A stretch of 64,000 nucleotides of DNA from Dromiciops gliroides (lineage: Eukaryota > Chordata > Mammalia > Microbiotheria > Microbiotheriidae), in assembly GCF_019393635.1 (NCBI RefSeq), contig NC_057866.1, forward strand, positions 125,115,897 through 125,179,896, read 5' to 3'. Shown piece by piece: positions 20,805-31,167 of the stretch. The notes under the pieces were generated by a model. That model saw only the letters and a list, made by a program, of their open reading frames with translations. It was not told the DNA's origin and ran no database searches. The translations under genes and the position numbers were made by a program. Numbering within the stretch: position 1 is the stretch's first letter; each line of letters begins with the position of its first letter.

Positions 20805-21300
20805 TTCAAGAGGCATTCATTAAGCACTTACTATGCGTTTGACCCAGTGCTAGGCTCTGCTGGCATGCCAAAGACAAAAAAAAAAGTTCCTGCCTTCAAG
20901 GAGTTTATATTGGGGATGGGAGGGGAGGGAGAGGAAAAAAGTATACACATAGATAAGTAAATGCCAAACGAATACAAAATGAAGAGGCAAATGTCTAGTG
21001 TAGAAGAAGCACGGTAGTTGGGCTTCGAATAAAACTAGAGATTCTATGGAGGAGAGGTGAGGAGGGAGAGCATCCCAGATGTGGGGACAGTATGTGCAAA
21101 GATACAGGGGAAGGAGAAAGAATGTCAGGTAGAGGGAAGAGTGAGGAGAACAGTTTGATGGGTGCATAGAATACAAGAGGTAGAGAAATGTGAAATTAAT
21201 TGGAAAAGATACATTGGAACCAGAGGATGAAGGATTTTAAAGGACCGAGGATATAAAGGCTGGTTCTGAATAGAGAACAAATGGAAACATCAAAAGAGAA
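20805..21300 (-). mobile_element. LINE2 ORF2 end and 3' UTR
   Basis: Antisense LINE2: 'ggcattcattaagcacttactatgcg', 'gttcctgccttcaaggagtttata', 'gagagcatcccagatgtgggg', 'ggatgaaggattttaaaggac'. Confidence 0.8.
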
Positions 21301-21734
21301 AAATCCAGGCGATCCTCTAAGTTTTTCAAATATTTGGGCACCAGTGGATAGGCAGAGTACGAGTGCTTCACTTAGCATCAGTAGGCTTTAGTTTGAATCC
21401 AGACTCTGGGAGTAGTTGTGAGACTGACTATATACACTTCATTAAACTCTAAATTTTACTTTCCATTCCTTTGAATTGAGAACTTTCTATGACATATTAT
21501 CACCCAGATAATGGTGTTAAAATAAAAGGCCTTGTAGCAGTGAGTAGGTAGGAATCATTAAACATACACCATAGTTGTACAAATATAATCTGGTTCCATA
21601 TCCTCCTCCTCTTCAATTCTTGACCCTATGCATTGATCATCTACAATGCCTGTCCAACATAAATGGATTAACTCTTTTAGTTCCATGTCATAATCTGGGA
21701 AATATGAATTCTTTATCCACTTTGGTTTTTCTAT
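21301..21734. other. unassigned sequence
   Basis: No gene or repeat recognised with confidence. Some of it may be the decayed upstream part of the adjacent LINE2. Confidence 0.4.
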
Positions 21735-21914
21735 GTGGATGGCTATCTTTTTTTTTTTTTTTTTGGTGGGGCAATGAAGGTTAAGTGACTTGCTCAGGGT
21801 CACACAGCTAGTAAGTGTCAAGTGTCTGAGGCCAGATTTGAACTCAGGTCCTCCTAAATCTGGGGCTGCTGTTTTATCCACTGAGCCACCTAACTGCCCC
21901 TTGGATGGCTATCT
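21735..21914 (-). mobile_element. WSINE1-like SINE, GCAATGAAGG subtype
   Basis: Body about 21765-21900. TGGATGGCTATCT repeats at 21736-21748 and 21903-21915. Confidence 0.93.
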
Positions 21915-21915
21915 C

Positions 21916-22370
21916 TTTTAAGTGACCTTGGGTTTCATTGAATAAGCCTGTAATATTCTGGGGTTTGCCAATATGTATAAGTATCTGGAGAACATCACCA
22001 TCTTTAGTAAATTCCTCTTCCATTTAAATTTTTTATAGACATATTCTATGATATTGACGCTTCTGTTGAATATATTTTATTGTTTTATATCTCTTGATAA
22101 TGATAGTCAATGGATCACAGAAAGAATATATGTTTTTAGCTGTCATGAAATATTGTATAATTTTAATATATGTTGGAAGAGAGCCTTTAATGTGGTATTT
22201 TGCTCAATTCAATTTGATTCAGATCCCATCTAGGCTAACCAGGCAGTGGAAAGACCCTTGTGAATGGCCTCCTATTTTTCCTTTCCTTTACTCCCTGATC
22301 ATACATCTGCTATGACTTTACTGTTTAAATGTTTACACTACCTGGATGACCTGAGAATCTCCAATTTTAT
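21916..22370. other. AT-rich unassigned sequence
   Basis: AT-rich, without a recognised repeat. It may be an unclassified LINE remnant, since sequence on both sides of the SINE reads continuously. Confidence 0.4.
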
Positions 22371-22374
22371 TCTT

Positions 22375-22660
22375 CCTGGTGAGATGGAGGACCACCAGCC
22401 CGTACCATCGGCCCTGCCTTTATAACCTCCAGACACATGAGGCATTGTCATCTGATCTACTGATGTAACTTAAAAACCCCTTGGTCTTTCCATTAGCCCT
22501 GGTATGGAATTCTTAATATTTCAGGGGCCTTTCTATTGGTCCTATAACAACTTGTTTTTATGTTGTCTCTCCCAATTCAAGAGCAGTGACTATCTTATAT
22601 TTTTATTTGTGGTGGCAGAATTTAGCATAGTGCTTGGTATATAGTAAGCACTTAATAAAT
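22375..22660 (+). mobile_element. LINE2/MIR3-like element, 3' end
   Basis: GATGGAGGACCACCAGCCC, GGCATTGTCATCTGATCTAC, then a sense LINE2 end 'gcatagtgcttggtatatag...taagcacttaataaa'. The first part recurs at 47860-47990 in the same order. Confidence 0.65.
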
Positions 22661-22661
22661 T

Positions 22662-22820
22662 CTTTTTTCAGGGGGTGGGGTGGGGCAATGAGGGTTAAGT
22701 GACTTGCCCAGGGTCACACAGCTGGTAAGTGTTAAGTGTCTGAGGCTGGATTTGAACTCAGGTCCTTCTGAATTCAGGGCGGGTTCTTTATCCATTGCAC
22801 CACCTAGCTGCCCTTTAATG
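22662..22820 (-). mobile_element. WSINE1-like SINE
   Basis: Body about 22680-22813, with the GGGGCAATGAGGG end but AGTGTTAAGTGTC inside, i.e. a mixed subtype. The flanks TTAATAAATTCT and TTTAATGAATGCT look like a diverged target duplication. Confidence 0.9.
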
Positions 22821-22825
22821 AATGC

Positions 22826-22990
22826 TTTCTCATTCAACTCAAGAAGCAAACTATATACCTTATGGGAGGCAATGTGCTAAGTATCAAGGATACAAATAAA
22901 GGGGAAAAATCAACAAAAATTCTCTGCCTTCTATTCTTTTTGAATATGATAGGGAATGTAACAAACACTAAAAATGAAACTGGCCAAATC
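22826..22990 (-). mobile_element. LINE2 3' end fragment
   Basis: 'caatgtgctaagtatcaagg', ATACAAATAAAGGGG and 'ctctgccttctattctttttg' are the antisense LINE2 terminus. Confidence 0.65.
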
Positions 22991-23349
22991 TTAACAGGAA
23001 ATTATGGGTGTAGAGTGTGGTAGCCATTTTGGAATAAGTTGTATGTATGTAGTTAGATTCATAATCAATAGATAACTGGTCAGAATCTTTTATTTACTCC
23101 ATGGCTTAGTTAACTATATGTCTGTTGAGATATGTAGTCTGCTAGGAAATCATCTGCATTAGCTTAACTGTTTCCTTTGCACATTTGCTTCAAAGATACC
23201 CTCAAAGTATACATTATTCAGCAAGGAGAATATAACATGTACACATATAAATCTAATATGAGGTAAGAAGGGATGGGGGGCAAAGGAGGAATCTGGACAA
23301 AGTGTTTGAGGACTATTTGAGGACAGAGAGAACACTTTCAAAATAATTC
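22991..23349. other. unassigned sequence
   Basis: No gene or repeat recognised. Confidence 0.4.
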
Positions 23350-23531
23350 TCATAAAGAGTTGTTTTTTTTTTTTTTTTTTATGAGGCAGTTGGGGTTAAG
23401 TGACTGGCCCAGGGTCACACAGCTAGTAAGTGTGTGTTAAGTGTCTGAGGTCGGATTTGAACTCAGGTACTCCTGACTCCAGGGCTGGTGCTCTATCCAC
23501 TGCGCCACCTAGCTGCCCCTCATAAAGAGTT
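23350..23531 (-). mobile_element. WSINE1-like SINE
   Basis: Body about 23381-23519 after poly-T. Target duplication TCATAAAGAGTT at 23350-23361 and 23520-23531. Confidence 0.95.
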
Positions 23532-23646
23532 TATAGAGATGAGAAAGTAAGCAGATGGTTGGTAATTGCTGATGTTATCTTAGTTGCCTTTTTGGGGAAG
23601 AGCGCCACCTGTGACTTTTTCCCATTCTTTAAAGAGTCATCTTTTC

Positions 23647-23786
23647 TGGGAGCAACTAGGTGGTGCAGTGGATAGAGCACCGCCCCTGGATTCAGAAGGA
23701 CCTGAGTTCAAATCCAGACTCAGACACTTGACACTTACTTACTAGCTGTGTGACCCTGGGGAGTCACTTAATCCTCATTGCCCTGG
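23647..23786 (+). mobile_element. WSINE1-like SINE, plus copy
   Basis: GGGAGCAACTAGGTGGTGCA head, TAGCTGTGTGACCCTGGGG, CTTAATCCTCATTGCCC end, then a G-rich tract instead of a clean A-tail. Confidence 0.88.
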
Positions 23787-23968
23787 TGGGGGTGTGGGTG
23801 GGGAGGGAAGAATGATCTTTTCTTTACCATATCTTGAAAATTGATCGGTAAGGTGTTCAGTGGCTTCTAATATGTATTTCTTTTGTATGTTGTATTGATG
23901 ACTTTTTATTTCTTACATTACTTTTACTTCCTAATAACTTTCTCCCTCCCCCCCAACCTCACATCCAT

Positions 23969-24145
23969 TGAACCTTTGATTTTTTTTTTTTTGATGAGGC
24001 AATTGGGGTTAAGTGACTTGCTTGCCCAGGGTCACACAGCTAGTAATTGTTAAGTGTCTGAGGCTGGATTTGAACTCAGGTCCTACTCAATACAGGGCTG
24101 ATGCTCTATCCACTGTGCCACCTAGCTGCCCCTGAATCTTTGATT
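23969..24145 (-). mobile_element. WSINE1-like SINE inside L1
   Basis: Target duplication TGAACCTTTGATT/TGAATCTTTGATT at 23969-23981 and 24133-24145. Confidence 0.94.
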
Positions 24146-24746
24146 TTAATAAAGAAGCACAGATAAACAGAACAAACCAACATCTTGCCTATGTCTGAGA
24201 ACATTTGCCCCATGTCACAGCTATAACCTACCATTCCTGTGCACAGAAGAGGGATGCATACTTCACCTTCGCTCCTCTAAAGTCAAGATTGGCCACAGTA
24301 TTAGTAGGACACTAATTTTTATTCAGAGTTGTTTCTTACATTATTTTTGGATTTTTATCTTAGGTTTCTATGCTTCACTTTGCATCAGATCATACAGCCT
24401 TCCCAAGTTTCTCTGAACTCTTCGTATTTGTAGTTTTTATAGCACAATAATATTATTTTATATTAATATACCATAATTTGTTCAGCCATTCCCCGACTGA
24501 TGGACACCCATTTTGCTTCCAGTTATTTGCTACCTTTAAAAAGTACTGCTATAAATATTCTTTCTGTTTTTGACTTCCTCAGGGCAACTTCCTAGTAATG
24601 GGATTGCTAGATAAAGATATAGTGTAATGACTTTTCTCATAAACTTATATTTTGTTTTCCAGAATGGTTGGAGTCATTCATGACTCCAAGGCCCTCTAAC
24701 ATTTACCATTTTTATCTCTTGTCTTTGCCACTCTGATATTGCTAAT

Positions 24747-24928
24747 CTTAGAGTGTGTTTTTTTGGTTTTGTTTTTTTAGTGAGCCAATTGGGGTTAAGT
24801 GACTTGCCCAGGGTCACACAGCTAGTAAGTGTTAAGTGTCTGAGGCTGGATTTGAACTCAGGGCCTCCTGACTCCAGGGCCGGTGCTCTATCCACTGTGC
24901 CACCTAGCTGCCCCCTTAGAGTGTTTTT
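24747..24928 (-). mobile_element. WSINE1-like SINE inside L1
   Basis: Body about 24780-24914. CTTAGAGTGTTTTT on the right matches CTTAGAGTGTGTTTTT on the left. Confidence 0.94.
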
Positions 24929-25020
24929 GACTTGCATTTGGCATTCACCAAACCTCCCATTACACTAATATTAGTGATTCGGAACATTTCTTTTATATGG
25001 TTGTTAATAGTTTATGTTTC

Positions 25021-25400
25021 TTCTGTATCTACTCTCTCCATCTTTGTCTGTGTAAGTGCTATTGCTATGTTCTCACATACATGCCTTCATCTAGTACTGA
25101 GTTGGTTGAGTCCAAGTCCATGGCTTCATTACTGTTGCTGATGAGAACAGATCACTAAGAAATACCTGCACATTTTTTCCTTTTCATGTCTTTCTAGTTT
25201 TATTTGCTTATGCTTTTGCAGTGGCCTTGTTTAGCTGGGTGTTATCCTGAGCTCTCCACCAGATTGTTCTCTCTTAAATTACTTTTTTTGCTGCTGTGTG
25301 AGGCAATATGGTTTATAATAATCCATCATTTTGTTCTACTTTTAAATGAGCTTCTACTTTAAACTGGTGTTGCTAATGGCTACCATATTTCTCTTCTTTG
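25021..25400. other. unassigned sequence
   Basis: No gene recognised. The first part may be further decayed L1. Confidence 0.35.
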
Positions 25401-25404
25401 ATGC

Positions 25405-25610
25405 AGCTAGGTGGATAGAGTGCAAGGCAGGGAGTCAGGAACACATGAGCTCAAATCCAATCTCACTTGTTAGCTGTGTGATGCCTGCCTCAGTTTCCTC
25501 AACTATAAAATGGGGATCTTAATGACATCTACTTCTGAGAATTGTTGTGAGGCTCAAATTAGATAATATTTCTAAAAGTGCTTATCACTTAATAAATCCT
25601 TCCTTCCCTT
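25405..25610 (+). mobile_element. MIR-type CORE-SINE
   Basis: ATGCAGCTAGGTGGATAGAG, 'cctcagtttcctcaactataaaatgggg', GTTGTGAGGCTCAAATTAGA, ending CACTTAATAAATCC. A short (TTCC)n tract follows (25597-25635). Confidence 0.82.
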
Positions 25611-25789
25611 CTTCCTTCCTTCCTTCCTTCTTTCCTTTGGAGGGAGACCTTATTTATTCAGTAAAGCAGCTTCTGGACTTTTTGTTTCTTCTTGTTGTGG
25701 CAACTGTTTATCTTATTGAAACTCTCCTACTAGTGGTGGAAGAACCAATGTGTTTACCTATCTATTTCCAGAACTGACAATTTATTTAA

Positions 25790-26250
25790 ACATGTCATTT
25801 TGAGGATCTTTTGCAATTGTATTCATTGACTTCTCATCTTTATCCTTTCTTCTTATTTGACATTGATCTTTACCTTTCCCAACTATTTGATGAGTTAGAC
25901 ACACACAGATGGCCAATTCTGAAGTGACTCTCACATTGGTAAAGTTTTAAAAATATGACCGATTTTATTTTTCATGATATTCTTGGGTCTAGCATTTTCT
26001 TTCTTCTTGAAGAAAATATGCATAATATATGGGCATAAAATTTCTGCATAGCCTACAAGTTTTTGGCTTCTTTCAATATTTTGACCTCAAACTGTATTTT
26101 CCAATGTTTCTTCTTCCCTGCACCCACCCTTACATTGAAGTCATAATACATCAAGGATTTTATTGACAAAATATATTAGCATAGTCCCAAGGACAGACTG
26201 TATTCGCTGTCTAAAGAAAAGTCTTAAGTATCCTGAGACTCACCACTGGA
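25790..26250 (-). mobile_element. RTE LINE, endonuclease-domain fragment of ORF2
   Basis: On the minus strand, with stops, one reads DFNVRVGAGKKK (the GDFNAKVG motif of RTE/Bov-B endonucleases) and, in another frame, VGYAEILCPYIMHIFFKKKE. These match the usual order of this domain in RTE elements. No intact frame remains. Confidence 0.68.
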
Positions 26251-26379
26251 AGTTTGGACACTAGGTGATGAAAATTTTTGGTTAAAGGAACCAATGAAAC
26301 TGACTCCAAAAAAACCAACCAAACAAACAAACCCAAGTAGCCTTCAGTCCTCTGTGGCCCCCAACAGCTTCTAGAGTGA

Positions 26380-26690
26380 TGATGCTAGAATAGCAGAGAA
26401 GTAGACAGAGAAAAAGCTAAGAATCACTGGTGTGGACACTCCCTCCAATGACACAGATTGCAACCCATCCATACCTTCTCATCCTATGTAATTTTATTTT
26501 ATGTCTTCCCATATATCTTCCATGAATGGTAAATCTGACATGTTGAGGGCCTTCTAGAACTCTTGACACTGTGGGGGAAGCTATGGAAAAATATGAACTC
26601 TCCATTATCTCTCACTTTTGCTATCTGATCTGCCTACTGATATTAATTTAAAATGGTTAATTATCTTAACTTTGAATTGTTGTCTAGTGA
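26380..26690 (-). mobile_element. RTE LINE, ORF2 C-terminal fragment
   Basis: Aligns by eye with the copies at 27530 and 62560 (GATTGCAACCCATCCATACC, 'gagggccttctagaactctt'). The minus-strand peptide includes HRMRRYGWVAICVIGG near its end. Confidence 0.6.
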
Positions 26691-26694
26691 CCAA

Positions 26695-27025
26695 GAATGG
26701 GGGGGGGGCAGGCACAGTAGATAGAACATTGGCCCTGAAGTTGGGAGGACCTGAGGTCAATTCTCACCTCAGACACTTACCAGTTTTATGACCTTGGGCA
26801 AGTCACTTAACCTCAATTACCTCAAACATCTGGGGCCATCTCCAGTCATCCTGATATATATCTTGCCACTGGACCCAGATGAGTCTGGAGGAGAAAGTGA
26901 GGTTGGTGACTTTGTACAGCCCTCTCTCACTTAAATCCAGTTCATTGCAAGTCATGACATCACCTCCTGATGTCATGATGCTTTTCGAGAACGAAGGGTA
27001 GACTACTACTAGTAGTAGTGCCCAA
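26695..27025 (+). mobile_element. tRNA-derived SINE with RTE-type tail
   Basis: The head resembles the other marsupial SINEs (GGCAGGCACAGTAGATAGAA, CTTGGGCAAGTCACTTAACC). The tail is distinct: 'catctccagtcatcctgatatatatcttgcc', 'cactggacccagatgagtctgg', 'tgacatcacctcctgatgtcatg', ending in ACTACTACTAGTAGTAG. This end type is known from RTE-mobilised marsupial SINEs. Confidence 0.78.
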
Positions 27026-27525
27026 GAATACCTCACCATTATATAGAACTTTTAGGTTAGCAAAGCACTTTATATATAAGAAGAAGATATGCTACTGGGA
27101 GAATCAAACCATATTTTTGCTATAAATAAAACCAGAAGACAAAGAATCTGCTGCTAAATGAAAAGTTGGCACACTGGTTCTCTCACAGAGGTAAATATAG
27201 GAATTGGAAAATATTTATTTTATGTCATACCCAAAGGCAAAAAGGAACCTCATTTCATGGAACACTTGGTCATCTTGCCTTGAAGGGTTCATGATGAGTC
27301 TAAGCAATGAATAACCATGAAGGTAACTGCAGTTTCAATTCCAACATCTATAGTAGAGGATGAAAAAGAGAAATTTTATAAATAACTTGATCAAAGCCTA
27401 GAAACTAAGTAAGTGTGTTATGTTTTAACCTTTATTATTATAGAAGGCTGCTGCTTTAAGCCAACCTCTGTGAAAGTCCAAATTGACAAGGAGTTTGATG
27501 CCTTGATATTTAATGGCACTATTAT
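27026..27525. other. unassigned sequence
   Basis: No gene or repeat recognised. Confidence 0.4.
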
Positions 27526-27529
27526 CTCA

Positions 27530-27890
27530 CTGATATGAGTATTGGCCCATCAGTAGTGTAGGTGTAGATTGTAATTCATCTATGCCTTCTCATCCCAGGA
27601 GATTCTCATGTGGAGGTTACACCCAATGGGTTGGGGGCCTTCTAGGTCTGTTGTTACTATGAGGAAACCAATGGGGTATTATTATCCCTCTGCTGGTGCT
27701 CATGATCACTGTGTGACAAGCCTACCTCCTTTTCTGGTCATAGATTTTTTTTTTTTTTTGCTAATATCTCTTATGTCAATTACATGCACAGGTCTTTGTT
27801 GGTAATATGCTGTCATCTACTTATACTCATTATGCACCTCTCCATTGTCCTTTGGGTGACTTGCAACTTTCTATCTTCTGAGATTGTGGC
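27530..27890 (-). mobile_element. RTE LINE, ORF2 C-terminal fragment
   Basis: The minus strand reads IYDQKRR, then (after a stop) ACHTVIMS, then NNRPRRPPTHWV. This is the KRRWAGHVAR...RPRGRPPTRW end of RTE/Bov-B ORF2. It contains an internal poly-T (27748-27759). Confidence 0.75.
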
Positions 27891-27894
27891 ATTC

Positions 27895-28160
27895 CATGTT
27901 TGGCAGCTACGTGGCCCAGTGGATAGAGATAGCTGGGCCTGGAGCCATGAAGACCTGAGTTCAGATCTGACCTCAGACCATTACTAGCTGTGTCACCCTG
28001 TGCAAATCACTTAAACTTTGTCTACCTCAGTTTCTTCATTTGTAAAATGGAGATAATAATAGTACTCGCCTCCTACGGTTGTTATGAGGAAGAAATAAGA
28101 TAATAATTATAAAGTACTTTGCAAACCATAAAGCACTACATAAATGTAGCTAGTATTTGA
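27895..28160 (+). mobile_element. MIR-type CORE-SINE
   Basis: TTGGCAGCTACGTGGCCCAG, CATTTGTAAAATGGAGATAA, GTTGTTATGAGGAAGAAATA, 'aaagtactttgcaaacc', CTACATAAATGTAGCTAGTA. Confidence 0.85.
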
Positions 28161-28660
28161 AGCTAAGAAATGGATCAGGGGGAAGCTATATGCTTTATAA
28201 AAAGACACTCTATTTTATGAAAAGATTCACAATAAGATTCCCTCCAATTTAAAATATGATCATATTGTTTAAGAAATAGATTTCCACACAACTTTGGGGG
28301 AAAATATGTCTCTTGCATAAAACATGACCCCACTGTAATGTCCATAAGGAACGGAAAACATTTGGGGATCTGGCCAACACTACAAGTTATTTTATAGAAA
28401 ATGAATAGTGCAAAGCTTTTCTTGTGTTTCCTTGAGGAAGATGCTTGGAATGACAGGTTGAGTTTTTCTTCTTTTTTTAGCATCTTGTAGGAATCCAGTT
28501 TCAGAAATGCTGCTAAGTTAACCCTAGAAGAGGGAAATGCCTATTATTCACCTTTGCAAAAAAAGCTGAAGAAACTTCAAGATGGTGGCTCTTCCCAGAA
28601 GAGATTGAGGTCCTTCTTTATGTCTTTGTGTACAAAGGGTTTGGGGCGGGTGTAGAGGAC
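28161..28660. other. unassigned sequence
   Basis: No gene or repeat recognised. An open frame on the minus strand (28175-28483) has no recognisable protein. Confidence 0.4.
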
Positions 28661-28664
28661 TGGA

Positions 28665-28725
28665 ATGTGTAGTGGGACTAGATTATCTCTAAGGTTCTTT
28701 CTAGTTCCAAACTTAAGTGACATGT
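28665..28725 (+). mobile_element. MIR 3' part, old
   Basis: GACTAGATTATCTCTAAGGT and 'tctttctagttccaaact' match the MIR end. Confidence 0.5.
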
Positions 28726-28769
28726 TAATTAAGAAAAAGTGACATGGAGTCTATTGTAAAACGCTTTTT

Positions 28770-29130
<361 letters not shown>

Positions 29131-29249
29131 TGATGTTTAATCTAAATCAGGCATGTGATTTAGAGTAAAGTACTGAGCCCAATATTAGAAAATACACCAA
29201 AACATGTTTTCTTTTGATGTCCCATGACTTTAACTGAGGTTTTTTTTTT

Positions 29250-29718
29250 TTTGTTTGTTTTTTGCTTTTATGAGCAATAAAACTTCCTTACAGTTTAGGC
29301 CTTTCTCTTTTGTCTTCATACCTTCATTGTACCATTTGTGTACATGTTTGCATTTGTATTCATAACCTAGCCTATATAGCTGTGATTAGCCTTTAGTTAT
29401 ATTTTTATGTATGCTGTCTGTATGGTTCTCTGTGGGCCCTGAAGGCCTGTCAGCATTGGACACGTTGATAGAAAATTTACTAACTAGTGTTTTTCAAGAT
29501 GAAGATAAAGTTATTTATTTAAAGAACGTTGTGGGAATTGAGTAATCATCATCAAGGGCGAGCTACCTCTCCAAGAGTATTCCCCCTAGCTCTTCTGCTG
29601 CTTTGTGTCTGGACTTGTTTTGGGTCAACCTTAGTTACTGTCATCATTAATAATTACGAAATGAGAATACGAAGCAGGATTTTTACAATTTCAGTGTTTC
29701 CATTATTGTCCTAGATCT
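29250..29718. other. unassigned sequence
   Basis: No gene or repeat recognised, apart from a T-rich run at 29240-29272. Confidence 0.4.
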
Positions 29719-29719
29719 T

Positions 29720-29815
29720 TGAGATCATTTTGTCTACTCCCCCCCCCATTTTGCAAATGAGGAAACTGAGGTTCAGAGATGTTCAGTGACTTGCCCAAAG
29801 GTAGTAAATAATTCA
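29720..29815 (-). mobile_element. MIR fragment
   Basis: GCAAATGAGGAAACTGAGGT, TCAGTGACTTGCCCAAAGG. Confidence 0.7.
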
Positions 29816-29998
29816 ACAAAGTTCCATTGCTTTGATATATGATAATTTATTCAGCAAGTCTCCAGTCATTGGATATGTGGGTTGTTTACAATGTTTCCTA
29901 GAGTTATAAATAAAACCTTTGTGAATATCTTTGTATAGACCTTTTTCCTTTTCAAAACACTCTTAGGGTATAAGTTCTTATAGTTGGATTATTGGATC
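29816..29998 (-). mobile_element. old L1 ORF2 fragment
   Basis: TTCAGCAAGTCTCCAGTCAT, 'ggatatgtgggttgtttaca', 'cctttgtgaatatctttgtatag' is a diverged antisense L1 ORF2 end. Confidence 0.6.
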
Positions 29999-30000
29999 AA

Positions 30001-30903
30001 GGGTTTGGATAGGTCTTGTATTGTGCTAGGCATACCAAGTGTAAGGGCTAAAATTCTAGCTATACTGTCTAAAATATCTAATGAGTGGTTGCCAATAAAT
30101 TATAAGCTTTAGCAAGAGTTAGACTTTTAAGCATTTATTAAGGAGAATAAGAATTTGGCAAAGAGAGAGAGAAAGGCCTAGATTCATCTATCTATTAAAG
30201 GGAGAGCGCATTTCTAGCTTCCTTCTCCACCAGAGTCCTCAGGAAAGAGAGCAAGTCAGAGCGCCAGCCTCCCCCTTCTTCCTCCCACAAGCCAATGTCA
30301 CTTCCTGATGCCGAAGAAAAGCCACATGGTCTTGCCCTCAGAGGCCTTCTCCTCATGGTGGAGCTTTCCTACAGTAAGTTTCCAGCAGGTGGCATCATTC
30401 CAATCATTACACAAGACAAAAAAATGAAACAACCTCTGCTCTCTGGGAGCTTACATTCTGTCAGTGGAGACAATACATGTATATTTAAGTATTTTCAGAG
30501 TAAATATAAAATAAATGCAAGGTAGTTAGGACAGGAACTAACAGTTTAGGAGGATCAGAAAAGGCATCCTACAGATGATAATGTGTGAGATGTATCTTGA
30601 AGGAAGAGAGAGAGTCTTTGAAGTGGTTGTGAGAGTGAGTGCATTCCAGATTGTGATGGGTTTCAAAAGTAGAACTGGAGAGTTGATATTGGATTCTGGA
30701 GGCAATAGGGATCCAATGGAGTTTGCTGAGTAAGAGGGAGACGTAGTCAGATCTGTGCTTAAAGAAAACCCATGTGGTGGCTGTGTTGACTGGATTGGAG
30801 TGGGGAAAGGCTTAAGACAGGAAAAGAAGAGACCATTGTAATAGTCAAGAGGAAGACCCAGACTAAGGCAGTGGCTGCGTAAGTAAAGGCAGGTAGGCAA
30901 AAG
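30001..30903 (-). mobile_element. LINE2 3' end and ORF2, split by a solo LTR
   Basis: The LINE2 terminus TTGTGCTAGGCATACCAAG (30021-30039) continues after the LTR as ACAAAAAAATGAAACAACCT, GGGAGCTTACATTCTGTCAG and on to 'gtaatagtcaagaggaagac' (30838-30857), the reverse-transcriptase end. It continues beyond the SINE at 30904. Confidence 0.8.
30040..30411 (-). mobile_element. solo LTR of an endogenous retrovirus-like element
   Basis: A fossil LTR of 372 bp inside LINE2. On its own (minus) strand it starts TGTAATGATTGG and ends GCCCTTACA, so TG...CA. A 4-base target duplication CAAG lies at 30036-30039 and 30412-30415. A polyadenylation signal (AATAAATGCTTAA, minus sense) lies in the right place for an R-U5 boundary. 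No internal part is present. Family not assigned. Younger than the LINE2. Confidence 0.82.
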
Positions 30904-31167
30904 ACAATAAGCATTTATTTATTTGTTTGTTTATCTATCTATTTATTTGGCTATTTATTTATTCATTCATTCATTTATTCACTCATTCACTCATTTATTT
31001 ATTTATTTATTTTTTGGCGAGGCAATTGGGGTTAAGTGACTTGCCCAGGGTCACATAGCTAGTAAGTGTCAAGCGTCTGAAGCTGGATTTGAACTCAGGT
31101 CTTCCTGACTCCAGGGCCAGAGCTTTATCCACTGCGCCACCTAGCTGCCCCCAACAATAAGCATTTA
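30904..31167 (-). mobile_element. WSINE1-like SINE with long (TTTA/TTCA)n tail
   Basis: Body about 31014-31152. The tail is a 95-base TTTA/TTCA-rich tract (30915-31012). Target duplication ACAATAAGCATTTA at 30904-30917 and 31154-31167. Confidence 0.93.

Larger units (their letters stand above)
23840..25020 (-). mobile_element. L1 3' end, about 1.1 kb, split by two SINEs
   Basis: Antisense L1 with 3' UTR (TTACTTCCTAATAACTTTCT, then AAAGAAGCACAGATAAAC), ORF2 end (TTGTTCAGCCATTCCCCGAC, GTACTGCTATAAATATTC, CCAGAATGGTTGGAGTC) and further upstream ORF2 to TATGGTTGTTAATAGTTTAT. SINEs at 23969-24145 and 24747-24928 interrupt it. Confidence 0.85.
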
